Positions 52,425-61,398 of a stretch of 64,000 nucleotides of DNA are shown here, one piece after another. Position 1 is the stretch's first letter, and each line of letters starts with the position of its first letter. The stretch covers positions 62,001-126,000 of the forward strand of contig DIOL01000019.1 in NCBI GenBank assembly GCA_002423895.1, written 5' to 3'. The notes under the pieces are model-generated. The model did not search any database, was not told where the DNA came from, and worked only from the letters and a program-made list of their open reading frames with translations. This DNA is from Bacteroidales bacterium UBA5515. Its GTDB lineage: Bacteria; Bacteroidota; Bacteroidia; Bacteroidales; P3. Position numbers and translations under genes: made by a program.

Positions 52425-53021
52425 TTAATGAAGTAAGGCTGTAAGGTTAGTGATGATTAGTTTCACGCTCATTGCTAAAAGAATAACTCCAAAGAATTTC
52501 CTTAAAACATATATACCTGCCTTACCTAAAATTCTTTCAACAACATGAACTTTTTTAATTACAAAATATACCAGTATCATATTAAGTGCAATAGCAATTA
52601 TTAAGTTAATTACTGAAATTTCAGCTCTTAGGGAAAGTGTTGTTGTTAAAGTTCCTGCACCAGCAATAAGAGGAAAAACCATTGGAACAATGGTTGTATG
52701 TCCACTTGGTCCGTCATTCTTAAATATTTCAATATTAAAGGTCATCTCAACCGCTAAAGCAATCAAAATTATAGCCCCAGCAATTGCAAAGGATGCAATA
52801 TCAACTCCAAAGATTTTTAATAGTCCTTCTCCCAAAAACATAAATAAAACCATTAAAAAGAAAGAAATTATGGCTGCCTTGCCTGCATGCACTTTTTTGC
52901 CTGACGAATTCAAATCAATAATAATTGGAACTGCTCCCGTTATATCTATAACTGCAAACAAAACCATAAAAGCTGTGAAAATCTGTCTAATATCTAATGC
53001 AAAATCTATTGGCATAATCAT
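52425..53021 (-). CDS. MarC family membrane protein
   Basis: 198 residues, six predicted membrane helices, the normal size. FAVIDITGAVPIIIDLNSSG (about 18-37) and FPLIAGAGTLTTTLSL (about 116-131) are the duplicated family motifs around the conserved P and GP/GAG turns. MarC/UPF0056 proteins are inner-membrane proteins of unclear transport function; the multiple-antibiotic-resistance name is historical. Start at the first ATG; an ATG two codons in is equally possible. Single gene with its own promoter. Confidence 0.92.
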   Translation of the reverse strand: MIMPIDFALDIRQIFTAFMVLFAVIDITGAVPIIIDLNSSGKKVHAGKAAIISFFLMVLFMFLGEGLLKIFGVDIASFAIAGAIILIALAVEMTFNIEIFKNDGPSGHTTIVPMVFPLIAGAGTLTTTLSLRAEISVINLIIAIALNMILVYFVIKKVHVVERILGKAGIYVLRKFFGVILLAMSVKLIITNLTALLH

Positions 53022-53044
53022 TTGTAGTTATTAATTTGAAAGTG

Positions 53045-53052
53045 CAAAAATA
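53045..53052 (-). promoter_or_regulatory. -7 element of the marC-type gene
   Basis: Minus-strand TATTTTTG lies 23 bp before the ATG at 53019-53021. Array I begins 5 bp beyond it, over the expected -33 region. Confidence 0.45.
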
Positions 53053-53057
53053 ATAAA

Positions 53058-53150
53058 AAAATAACTCCTTATTCTATTTTTCTAACTTCTTATTCTAATT
53101 TTCTAAAACCTTATTCTATTTTGCTAACTCCTTATTCTATTTTTATATCA
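53058..53150. repeat. Array I: four exact 21-bp units
   Basis: CTTATTCTATTTTnCTAA starts at 53068, 53089, 53110 and 53131, exactly 21 bp apart. The reverse complement is the same unit as array A (AATAAGGAGTTAG with AAAATAG linker). The left edge AAAATAACTCCTTA (53058-53071) is shared with arrays A and F. It lies between the divergent promoters of marC and the antiporter. Confidence 0.88.
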
Positions 53151-53229
53151 ATTTATCTTTTAGAATAGAATACTACTAATAGAAAATATTAATTCTTCTA
53201 AAAACATCTGAGATTATTAAAACAAGAAG

Positions 53230-53237
53230 TATCTTTG
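53230..53237 (+). promoter_or_regulatory. -7 element of the antiporter gene
   Basis: TATCTTTG, 31 bp before the ATG at 53269. Confidence 0.65.
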
Positions 53238-53268
53238 CAAATTATTTTCTGATTAAATTTTTGTTTCT

Positions 53269-54930
53269 ATGCAGTGGTTAATTGATCTCTTTACCTCTTC
53301 GAGCGTTGCTCATTCAATTATGCTTTTGGCAATTACAATTGCTTTAGGTATTCAATTAGGTAAACTGAAAATTGCAAATATTTCTTTTGGAATTGCCTGG
53401 ATTCTCTTTGTAGGAATTGCATTAAGTCATTTTGGACTAAGGGTTGATGAAGAAGTTTTGCATTTTACTAAGGAGTTTGGACTTATTTTGTTTGTTTATT
53501 CTATAGGACTTCAGGTTGGTCCTGGATTCTTCTCTTCTCTTAAGAAAGGAGGACTTAGACTCAATATGTTGGCAGCAATGATTGTTCTTTTAGGAGTAGT
53601 AACAACTTATGTTATTCATATAATAACTGGAACAGACCTTGCAACTATGGTAGGAGTACTTTCTGGCGCTGTAACCAACACACCTGGGCTAGGTGCTGCT
53701 CAACAGACTTTTCATGATATTTATGGATCAAACAATCCTAACATAGCTTCGGGTTATGCCGTTGCTTATCCTTTGGGAGTTATTGGTATTATTATTTCTC
53801 CAATGATTATTAAGTTCTTCTGTAAAATAAAATTGGAGAAAGAAGCAATTAAAGATCAGGAACAATTATCTGAAAATGCTACAAAGAGATTATCTATTCT
53901 TGTAAAAAATCAAGGTGTTGATGGACATACTGTTGAAGAAATTATTAAAATACTTGGCAAAAACGTAATCATTTCAAGAATTAAAAGAAGTGATAATAGC
54001 GTTGAAATTGTAACCAATAATACTCTTATTTCTGTAAATGATACTCTTAGAATTATTACAGAAGCATCTAATGTTAATGCTGTTGTTATGTTTTTGGGTG
54101 AAGAATGTATTGTTGATGAGCAGCAATGGGAAGGAGAAAAGAAGAATTTAGTTTCAAGAAGAATTGTTGTTACAAAACATAATTTGAATGGCGAAAAAAT
54201 TGGAAATTTAAAAATACGTTCTCTGTATGGGGTTAGTATAACAAGAATCAATCGTTCAGGTATTGAACTTATTGCAACTTTTGACCTTAAACTTCAAATG
54301 GGCGATAGAGTTACTTGTGTCGGTTCAGAAGAAGCAATTGCAAAAGTTGCTGACTTATTAGGTAATTCAATGAATAGATTAAATCATCCTAATCTTATAC
54401 CTATATTTCTTGGAGTTTTTCTTGGTATTATTGTTGGTTCAATTCCATTTGCTTTTCCTGGGTTGCCTCAACCTGTTAAATTAGGACTGGCTGGTGGTCC
54501 ATTAATTGTTGCTATTCTTATGGGGCGTTATGGTCCATACTATAAAATGGTAACCTTTACAACTACAAGTGCAAATATGATGATAAGGGAAATTGGTATT
54601 TCTCTCTTCTTAGCTTCCGTAGGACTTAGTGCTGGAGAAAATTTCATAGAAACAATTACTAATGGTGGTTATATGTGGGTGATTTATGGTTTAATAATAA
54701 CCATTTTACCTTTACTATTAGTTGGTTTATTTGCTCGTTTGAAATACAAAATGGACTATTATACTCTTTTAGGTCTTCTTTCAGGTTCAATGACTGACCC
54801 TCCTGCTCTTGCATTTGCAAATAGTGTTTCTCCTAACGATTCACCTGCTGTTGCATATGCAACTGTGTATCCTCTAACAATGTTCCTTCGTGTTTTAACT
54901 GCACAGGTATTAATTATAATGAGCCTATAA
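53269..54930 (+). CDS. AspT/YidE-type antiporter with TrkA-C domains
   Basis: 553 residues. Two membrane halves (about 1-190 and 375-553) flank a central pair of TrkA-C (RCK_C) domains at about 205-285 and 290-365. The duplicated family motifs are GAVTNTPGLGAAQQ (about 140-153) and LSGSMTDPPALAFANS (about 503-518), and ANPNIASGYAVAYPLGV-type and SPAVAYATVYPLTM stretches follow each. Characterised members exchange aspartate for alanine or similar organic acids; YidE and YbjL are uncharacterised. Substrate unknown. Inner membrane. Confidence 0.9.
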   Translation: MQWLIDLFTSSSVAHSIMLLAITIALGIQLGKLKIANISFGIAWILFVGIALSHFGLRVDEEVLHFTKEFGLILFVYSIGLQVGPGFFSSLKKGGLRLNMLAAMIVLLGVVTTYVIHIITGTDLATMVGVLSGAVTNTPGLGAAQQTFHDIYGSNNPNIASGYAVAYPLGVIGIIISPMIIKFFCKIKLEKEAIKDQEQLSENATKRLSILVKNQGVDGHTVEEIIKILGKNVIISRIKRSDNSVEIVTNNTLISVNDTLRIITEASNVNAVVMFLGEECIVDEQQWEGEKKNLVSRRIVVTKHNLNGEKIGNLKIRSLYGVSITRINRSGIELIATFDLKLQMGDRVTCVGSEEAIAKVADLLGNSMNRLNHPNLIPIFLGVFLGIIVGSIPFAFPGLPQPVKLGLAGGPLIVAILMGRYGPYYKMVTFTTTSANMMIREIGISLFLASVGLSAGENFIETITNGGYMWVIYGLIITILPLLLVGLFARLKYKMDYYTLLGLLSGSMTDPPALAFANSVSPNDSPAVAYATVYPLTMFLRVLTAQVLIIMSL

Positions 54931-54958
54931 AATATAAGTAATTTATATCTTATATTTT
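54929..54958. terminator. Bidirectional hairpin between convergent genes
   Basis: AAAATATAAG (54929-54938) and CTTATATTTT (54949-54958) form a perfect 10-bp stem beginning in the stop codon of the antiporter gene. The AT-rich stem gives T-runs on both strands, fitting a two-way terminator for the antiporter and the ABC-F gene. Confidence 0.65.
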
Positions 54959-55019
54959 ATTCTTACTCTTTTTGATGATTTATCAATTATCAATTAAATA
55001 TTTGTAAAATAATAACTCT

Positions 55020-56912
55020 TTATTTTAATTCAGAAAGTTCTAACCAACGCATCTCTTTTTCTTCAATTTCATTCATCACTTCTTGAAATCTGTTTGAAAA
55101 AGATACTAATTCATCATTTGAAAGATTTGAATTGGATAATGCTTGTGTTATTTCCTGTTTTTCTTTCTCTAATTTAGGTAAATATATTTCTAATGCCTCG
55201 AATTCTTTTTGCTCTTTATAGGTAAGTTTTCTTTCTCTTTCTGTTTTAGCTTTTTGCTGTGCAGGATTAGAATTTGATTGTTTAACTTCTTTTAACTCTT
55301 CTTTTTCTTTAATTTGCTTTTCCTCCAAGTAATCTGAATAGTTGCTGTGATAATCTTTAATTTTACCATCTCCCTCAAAAACAAAAAGATGATCTACCAA
55401 ATTATCCATAAAACTTCTATCATGAGAAACTAAAAGCAAACAACCTTTATATTCCTTTAGAAAGTTTTCCAGAATAGCAAGATTGTAAATATCCAAATCA
55501 TTTGTTGGCTCATCTAAGATTAAGAAATTAGGATTTGAAATTAAGGTTTTCAACAAATAAAGTCTTCTTCTTTCTCCTCCTGAAAGATTTCCATAATAGT
55601 TGTATTGTAAGTCAGTTGAAAATCCAAAATATGATAAAAACAAAGTTGCTGACAATTCTGAATTATTATCCATCTTAATGCTTTCAGCAACTTCTTTAAT
55701 TATATCAATAACTCTTGAAGAGTCTTTTTCTTCCAATCCCTCTTGTCTATAATATCCATATTTTATAGTCTGACCTGTAACTATTTTTCCAGCATCTGCA
55801 TTGATGTTTCCTGAAATAATATTTAGAAAAGTACTCTTCCCTACTCCATTTTTACCCACAATTCCAATTTTTTCTCCTCTTTTGAAAGTGTATGTAAAAT
55901 CATCTATAAGTTTCTTCCCTTCAAAACTTTTAGTAACATTATTTAATTCTAATATCTTCCCTCCTATTCTTTGAGTTTTTACAGAAAGGTCATTTGGTTT
56001 GTTTTCTAATCTTTTAGAAGCTTTATCTTTAATTTCGTAAAATGCATCAATTCTTGCTTTTGCTTTGGTTGATCTTGCCTGAGGCATTCTGCGCATCCAT
56101 TCAAGCTCTTTCTTGTAAAGACTCTTTGCTTTTTCAATTTCAATTCTTTGCAATTCTTCTCTTTGAGCCTTCTTTTCTATAAAATAGTTATAATCTCCCT
56201 TATACTTGTATATTGTTGAATTATCTAATTCATAAACATCTGTACAAATATTATTTATAAAATATCTGTCATGAGTTACTAATAGTAGCGTTAAATTTTG
56301 ACGTTTTAAAAATTCCTCCAACCATTCAATCATAACAACATCAAGATGGTTTGTTGGCTCATCAAGAATAAGAAATTCAGAACTTTCTGTCAAAACCTTA
56401 CTTAATGCTACCTTTTTTCGTTCTCCTCCTGAAAGAGTGCTAACTTTTTGTTGAAGATTGGTTATTCCAAGCTTTGAGAGAATTTCTTTTGCTTTTGCTT
56501 CATAGTCCCAAACCTCAAATCTATCCATTTGAGCAATTGCTTCACTTAATCTTAAATGTGTTTCTTCGTTATCTTGGATATTAGCAGCAATCAAAGCATC
56601 TTCATATTCTCTAACTGTTTGCATTTTGGGATTATCGGATGTAAAAATAACATCAATTACTGACAATTCACTATCCAACAATGGATTTTGTTCAAGATAA
56701 ATTGAATGAATATCACTTCTGAAAGACACTTTTCCTTCATCTGGTTCAATTTTCCCAGCAATAATATTTAATAAAGTACTTTTACCTTGTCCATTCTTAG
56801 CAACAAGAGCTACTTTTTGCCCTTTATTTACTCCAAAGCATAAATCCTCAAAAAGTATCTTTTCTCCAAACGATTTCCCTATGTTTTCAACTGTAAGTAA
56901 ATTCTCAGCCAT
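55020..56912 (-). CDS. ABC-F family ATPase (Uup/EttA type)
   Basis: 630 residues, soluble protein with two ABC domains and no membrane segments. Walker A: NGQGKST (about 40-46) and NGVGKST (about 354-360). Signatures: LSGGERKKVALSK and LSGGERRRLYLLK. Walker B: FLILDEPTNHLDV and FLILDEPTNDLDI. The linker between them (about 240-310) is the charged P-site tRNA-interaction motif. A C-terminal coiled coil of about 85 residues (550-630) points to the Uup branch. Ribosome-associated translation factor or ribosome-protection role. Follows the MFS gene by 21 bp, probably one operon. Confidence 0.94.
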   Translation of the reverse strand: MAENLLTVENIGKSFGEKILFEDLCFGVNKGQKVALVAKNGQGKSTLLNIIAGKIEPDEGKVSFRSDIHSIYLEQNPLLDSELSVIDVIFTSDNPKMQTVREYEDALIAANIQDNEETHLRLSEAIAQMDRFEVWDYEAKAKEILSKLGITNLQQKVSTLSGGERKKVALSKVLTESSEFLILDEPTNHLDVVMIEWLEEFLKRQNLTLLLVTHDRYFINNICTDVYELDNSTIYKYKGDYNYFIEKKAQREELQRIEIEKAKSLYKKELEWMRRMPQARSTKAKARIDAFYEIKDKASKRLENKPNDLSVKTQRIGGKILELNNVTKSFEGKKLIDDFTYTFKRGEKIGIVGKNGVGKSTFLNIISGNINADAGKIVTGQTIKYGYYRQEGLEEKDSSRVIDIIKEVAESIKMDNNSELSATLFLSYFGFSTDLQYNYYGNLSGGERRRLYLLKTLISNPNFLILDEPTNDLDIYNLAILENFLKEYKGCLLLVSHDRSFMDNLVDHLFVFEGDGKIKDYHSNYSDYLEEKQIKEKEELKEVKQSNSNPAQQKAKTERERKLTYKEQKEFEALEIYLPKLEKEKQEITQALSNSNLSNDELVSFSNRFQEVMNEIEEKEMRWLELSELK

Positions 56913-56933
56913 TTAGTTTAGTTTTTTTGTTTT

Positions 56934-58235
56934 TTATGGTTTAATATCGCTCTTACTTATTCCTTCAACAATTTCAGGAATTATACCATGTTCTGAATAT
57001 ATCTTATTTTGTTGAATTGAAATTTCTTTTCTGTATGGGTAAAATATTAATACTGACAAAAGACAAAGAGCTCCACTAAAAGCTATTATAATTTGAAGAT
57101 CATAAAATTTACTAACCCATCCTACAACCAAGTTTCCTAAAGAACTTCCTCCAATAAAACAAATTGTGTAATAACCCATCACTCTTCCTTTCATATAAGT
57201 ATGAGTTAGAGCTTGAATCATTGTATTTGTAGAAGCAATGGCAATCACCATACTAAAACCAATAATAATAATTAATATATGTGCAAGAACGGAATTTGTA
57301 ATAAAAAAGAATGGAATTAACGACAATGATGCTCCTAAAAGACCAATTTGTTGAATTTTTTCCAAACCAATTATACTTTTTCTTGATGCCAAAATCAATG
57401 CTCCACTAAAGGAACCTATTCCTAAAAAAGACATTAAACTTCCAAGCATTTCACTCCCTCCTCCTAAAGTATCTTTAACATAAGCTGGGAGGAAAGATGT
57501 TATAGGAAAAATAAAAAAGGATACAGAAAAAGTAATTATTAGTAATACCATAATTGGCAGTCTTTGAAAAATATAATTTAATCCTTCTTTAATATCATTT
57601 ATAAGATGAATTTTCATTGTAAGAGTTTCTACCTTTGGAAGTTTAATTTTTAACAAAGCTATAATAACAAAAAGAAAACTTATTGTATCTATTAAAAAAC
57701 AAATTCCCTCTCCAAATAATCCAATTACAACACCTCCAATTGCTGGTCCAATTAATCTACTTCCATTTATAACTGCAGAATTAAGAGCAATTGCATTAGT
57801 TAGTATTTCCTTTGGGACAAGACTTGTGTAAAATGCTTGTCTCGTTGGACCATCAAGAGCGTTTACAATTCCAAACAATAAACTTAAAACCAACACTATC
57901 CATACATTTGAAGAATTAAGAATTGAAGTAAGAACTAAAATAGTTAAAACTAATGCATGGAGCATAAAAAATGTTTGAGTAAATATTAAAATAGATTTTT
58001 TACTAATTTTATCAATTAAAGTAGAAACAAAAGGAGTAATTATAAAAGTAGGAAATTGTGATAAGAATACTATTATCCCTAAAAGTGCAACTGAACCAGT
58101 TAAACGATAAACTAACCAACCCATAGCTATTTGTTGAATCCAAGAACCTACCATAGAAACACATTGCCCTAAAAAATAGAGCTTAAAGTTTCTATATTTA
58201 AGTGATTCAAAAAGCTTTAGATTATGTAAATTCAT
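56934..58235 (-). CDS. MFS transporter (EntS/MFS_3-like)
   Basis: 433 residues with about twelve membrane helices. It opens LKYRNFKLYFLGQCVSMVGS and SWIQQIAMGWLVYRLTGS, the signature of the MFS_3/EntS-like group, and shows DGPTRQAFYTSLVPKE near 127-142. The C-terminus is a 40-residue polar tail. Probably an exporter; substrate unknown. Encoded upstream of, and likely with, the ABC-F factor, a pair that could relate to drug export and ribosome protection, though this is only an inference. Confidence 0.88.
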   Translation of the reverse strand: MNLHNLKLFESLKYRNFKLYFLGQCVSMVGSWIQQIAMGWLVYRLTGSVALLGIIVFLSQFPTFIITPFVSTLIDKISKKSILIFTQTFFMLHALVLTILVLTSILNSSNVWIVLVLSLLFGIVNALDGPTRQAFYTSLVPKEILTNAIALNSAVINGSRLIGPAIGGVVIGLFGEGICFLIDTISFLFVIIALLKIKLPKVETLTMKIHLINDIKEGLNYIFQRLPIMVLLIITFSVSFFIFPITSFLPAYVKDTLGGGSEMLGSLMSFLGIGSFSGALILASRKSIIGLEKIQQIGLLGASLSLIPFFFITNSVLAHILIIIIGFSMVIAIASTNTMIQALTHTYMKGRVMGYYTICFIGGSSLGNLVVGWVSKFYDLQIIIAFSGALCLLSVLIFYPYRKEISIQQNKIYSEHGIIPEIVEGISKSDIKP

Positions 58236-58274
58236 TATTTAGTATACTTTTATTAAATTTTCCAGATTAAACAC

Positions 58275-58304
58275 TTGATTTTTTCTCATTATTTTATATC
58301 TTTG
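58275..58304 (+). promoter_or_regulatory. Consensus promoter of the FISUMP gene
   Basis: TTG (58275-58277), 19 bp, TATCTTTG (58297-58304): a perfect match to the Bacteroidetes -33/-7 pattern. The ATG is at 58329. Confidence 0.85.
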
Positions 58305-58328
58305 TGCACTTAAACTACACATTTTTAT

Positions 58329-59075
58329 ATGAATAATAAAATATTTTTAAGCTCTGTATTAATTCTTTCGTGTACAGTTTTATTTTGCAAATATACGAAA
58401 GCTCAGAATTATGACGCTAATTTTGACAAACCAATTACATCCCAAAAAGGTCAATTTATTTATGGTGAGCTTCCCCCTATCAAAACTGAAGCAGGTGTTT
58501 TATTTTTTTTAGACAGAAATCTTGGAGCAGTTTCAACTAATCCCGAAACATCTGATTCTTGGGGTGATTTATATCAATGGGGAAGAAATACTGATGGACA
58601 TGAAAAAAGATACTCAGATACAACTTTAACCAAGTCTTCTATTATTGAAGTACCTCATAATAAATTTATTGTTGATGAGAGAAAAAGCAATGACTGGCTT
58701 TCAAATTCTCAAGAAGATCTTTGGCAAGGAACTAATGGAACAAATAATCCATGTCCTTGTGGATATAGATTACCAACTCAAAAAGAATGGAGAGCTGTTC
58801 TTAATTTAGGATATGAAGTAAAATTGAATTCAAGTGGATACTATTATTTAAGTATTGCTGATGGAAAGCTAATATTACCATGTGCTGGTTTAAGAAGTGC
58901 TTATACTGGAAACTTCCAACATATTGGCACAAGAGGTTATTATTGGGCAAGTGATGCTATAAATAAAGGTACATCTGGTTGCATTGACTTTAATAAAGAA
59001 GAATTTACTACAAACATTAGCATTTTTGGCTTTAGATGCTTTGGAAGAAGCATTAGATGTGTAAGAAGCGAATAA
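58329..59075 (+). CDS. Secreted FISUMP-domain protein
   Basis: 248 residues. Signal peptide about 1-25 (ends TKAQ). The body matches the Fibrobacter succinogenes major paralogous (FISUMP) domain: FFLDRNLGAVS, WGDLYQWGRNTDGHE, GYRLPTQKEWRAVLNLG, LPCAGLRSAYTGNF and the terminal FGFRCFGRSIRCVRSE. Four cysteines. The family is related to the formylglycine-enzyme/C-type-lectin-like fold and is found in envelope or secreted proteins of gut Bacteroidetes and Fibrobacter; function unclear. No sorting domain, so probably periplasmic or surface-attached another way. Confidence 0.88.
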   Translation: MNNKIFLSSVLILSCTVLFCKYTKAQNYDANFDKPITSQKGQFIYGELPPIKTEAGVLFFLDRNLGAVSTNPETSDSWGDLYQWGRNTDGHEKRYSDTTLTKSSIIEVPHNKFIVDERKSNDWLSNSQEDLWQGTNGTNNPCPCGYRLPTQKEWRAVLNLGYEVKLNSSGYYYLSIADGKLILPCAGLRSAYTGNFQHIGTRGYYWASDAINKGTSGCIDFNKEEFTTNISIFGFRCFGRSIRCVRSE

Positions 59076-59115
59076 AATTTAGAATAAATATATTAATAAA
59101 TAACTCTAAAACTTG

Positions 59116-60024
59116 ATGACTATATTTTCAACAAATAATATATCAAAAACATACGCCAATCATAAAGCTTTGGACCAAGTTTCTATTAACGTAGAAAAAG
59201 GAAGTGTTTTTGGATTACTTGGACCAAATGGAGCTGGAAAAACTACACTGATAAGAATTATTAATCAGATAACTGCCCCAGACGAAGGAGAGATATATTT
59301 CATGGGGGAAAAACTACGTTCAGAGCACGTACATCATATAGGCTATCTTCCAGAAGAAAGAGGCTTATATAAGAAAATGAAGGTTGGAGAACAAGCAATT
59401 TATCTTGCAGAACTAAAAGGGATTAAAAAAGCAGATGCAAAGAAAAGATTAGAATATTGGTTTAATAAGTTTGATATTTATTCTTGGTGGAACAGAAAGG
59501 TTGAAGAACTATCTAAAGGGATGCAACAAAAAGTTCAATTCATTACAACTATTTTGCATGAACCTGAATTGTTGATTTTCGATGAACCTTTTAGTGGTTT
59601 TGACCCAATTAATGCCAATTTGCTAAAAGAAGAAATTTTAGAACTAAAAAATAATGGTGCTACAATAATTTTCTCTACTCATAATATGGAATCTGTTGAA
59701 GCTATTTGTGATTCAATTGCTCTAATAAACAAATCTAAGAAGATTTTAGATGGAAGAGTTGATGAAATAAAACAAAGGTTCAAAAAGAATGAATTTGAGA
59801 TTATTCTCTCTAAAGAAAATAATATTTCAGATTATATATTTGATGGAGTTGAATTAATTAAAAAGAACACTGATTTAAACTTTCAAGTATCAACACTTAA
59901 AATTGAAAAAGGAAGAAATGCAGATCTTTTAAGCAAAATTCTTCAAAAGACAGATATTATATCTTATAAGGAGATTTTACCAACAATGAATGAAATTTTT
60001 ATAGATACAGTAAGCAATGAGTAA
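59116..60024 (+). CDS. NatA-like ABC transporter ATPase
   Basis: 302 residues from ATG at 59116 (a TTG one codon earlier is in frame). Walker A GPNGAGKTT (about 35-43), signature ELSKGMQQKVQFI (about 132-144), Walker B LLIFDEPFSGFDP (about 154-166) and switch His in STHNMES. The C-terminal 80 residues are the DUF4162-like tail of this group. It powers the ABC-2 permease encoded next, whose start overlaps by 8 bp. NatAB in Bacillus exports sodium; here the substrate is not known. Confidence 0.92.
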   Translation: MTIFSTNNISKTYANHKALDQVSINVEKGSVFGLLGPNGAGKTTLIRIINQITAPDEGEIYFMGEKLRSEHVHHIGYLPEERGLYKKMKVGEQAIYLAELKGIKKADAKKRLEYWFNKFDIYSWWNRKVEELSKGMQQKVQFITTILHEPELLIFDEPFSGFDPINANLLKEEILELKNNGATIIFSTHNMESVEAICDSIALINKSKKILDGRVDEIKQRFKKNEFEIILSKENNISDYIFDGVELIKKNTDLNFQVSTLKIEKGRNADLLSKILQKTDIISYKEILPTMNEIFIDTVSNE

Positions 60025-61366
60025 GACAGGAATTATAATAAGACGCGAATATTTTATTAGAGTTAAGAAAAAATCTTTCTTAGTTATGACCTTTTTAGGG
60101 CCTATACTTATTGCTTCATTATGGATTATTCCTTTCTTTTTAGCATTAAACTCTGATAATCAATCTAAGGTTTTGGTTGTTGATGAAACTATTATGGAAA
60201 AGGATGGCGTTAAATCATCTCTTTACTTTAATAAGTTTAAAAATGACAAAGAACTTATTTTTGAATATGGATATGATATAAAAGAAGCTCAAGATAAACT
60301 GAATAAAGGAGACTATGATGCAGTTTTGGAAATTGTAAGCACAAATGATATGCCTCCAATTAAGGGATTTCTATTCTATAGCGAAAATGAGCCATCGCTT
60401 ACAGCTCAAGAAGCAATTCAATCTCAGCTTTCAAACATTCTTAAAGATCATGTTTTGAAATATGATTATGGAATGAATGAAAAGGATTTGGAATGGTTTA
60501 ATAATCCTAAAATTGGCTTTTACTCAAAGGACATTCGCTCTGGAAAAGATTCATATAAAGAAATAAAAACCTTCTTAGCTATTATTGCTGGAATTTGTAT
60601 TTATATGTTTATCTTTATGTTTGGAGCCCAAGTAATGAAAAGTGTTTCAGAAGAAAAAACAAGTAGAATTGTCGAGGTTTTGGTTTCTTCCATTAAACCA
60701 GTTCAATTATTAATGGGCAAAATTGTTGCAGTTGGATTAGTGGGTTTAACTCAATTAGTTTTATGGTTAGTCCTTTCTGTAGTTCTTATTGGGGGTCTTA
60801 GAACAGTTTCTCCTCAAACCTTCTCTGAACCTCAAAAAGAAAACATTACAATTAATGAAAGAGTTATCAGCGTAGATAAGGTTGGTGATATGACTTCTGA
60901 TTCATCTCAAGTTAATCAAGTTGTTCAAGGACTTTTCTCTATTGATTACACTTTAGTTATTCTTATGTTTGTGTTCTATTTTATTACAGGATACTTGCTT
61001 TATGCTGCTTTATTCGGTGCAGTTGGAGCTTTAATTGATGTTGATACCGATGCTCAGCAATTTACTCTGCCGATAACAATACCATTAATAATTGCTATGG
61101 TCTGCTTCCCTATTGTTATTAATTCTCCTTCTGGAGGAGTTGCTTTTTGGCTTTCAATGATTCCTCTGACTTCTCCTATGGTAATGATGATGAGAATTCC
61201 ATTTGGTGTGCCTATATGGGAAATTGCTACCTCAATGGGACTTATTATCCTATTTATAATTTTTTGCATGTGGTTTGCTGCAAAAATTTATAGAACAGGA
61301 ATATTGATGTATGGAAAAAATATAACCTATAAAGAAATCTGGAAATGGTTTAAATATAACAATTAA
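60017..61366 (+). CDS. NatB-like ABC-2 permease
   Basis: 449 residues. One N-terminal membrane helix (about 22-42), a large extracytoplasmic domain (about 45-185), then five helices, with MKSVSEEKTSRIVEVLVSSI (about 211-230), the family coupling stretch. Insert of about 45 polar residues between helices near 280-310. Inner-membrane exporter with the preceding ATPase. Translationally coupled by an 8-bp overlap. Confidence 0.92.
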   Translation: MSKTGIIIRREYFIRVKKKSFLVMTFLGPILIASLWIIPFFLALNSDNQSKVLVVDETIMEKDGVKSSLYFNKFKNDKELIFEYGYDIKEAQDKLNKGDYDAVLEIVSTNDMPPIKGFLFYSENEPSLTAQEAIQSQLSNILKDHVLKYDYGMNEKDLEWFNNPKIGFYSKDIRSGKDSYKEIKTFLAIIAGICIYMFIFMFGAQVMKSVSEEKTSRIVEVLVSSIKPVQLLMGKIVAVGLVGLTQLVLWLVLSVVLIGGLRTVSPQTFSEPQKENITINERVISVDKVGDMTSDSSQVNQVVQGLFSIDYTLVILMFVFYFITGYLLYAALFGAVGALIDVDTDAQQFTLPITIPLIIAMVCFPIVINSPSGGVAFWLSMIPLTSPMVMMMRIPFGVPIWEIATSMGLIILFIIFCMWFAAKIYRTGILMYGKNITYKEIWKWFKYNN

Positions 61367-61398
61367 TAATTTTAACAAACAATTAAAACCTTTAGTTT

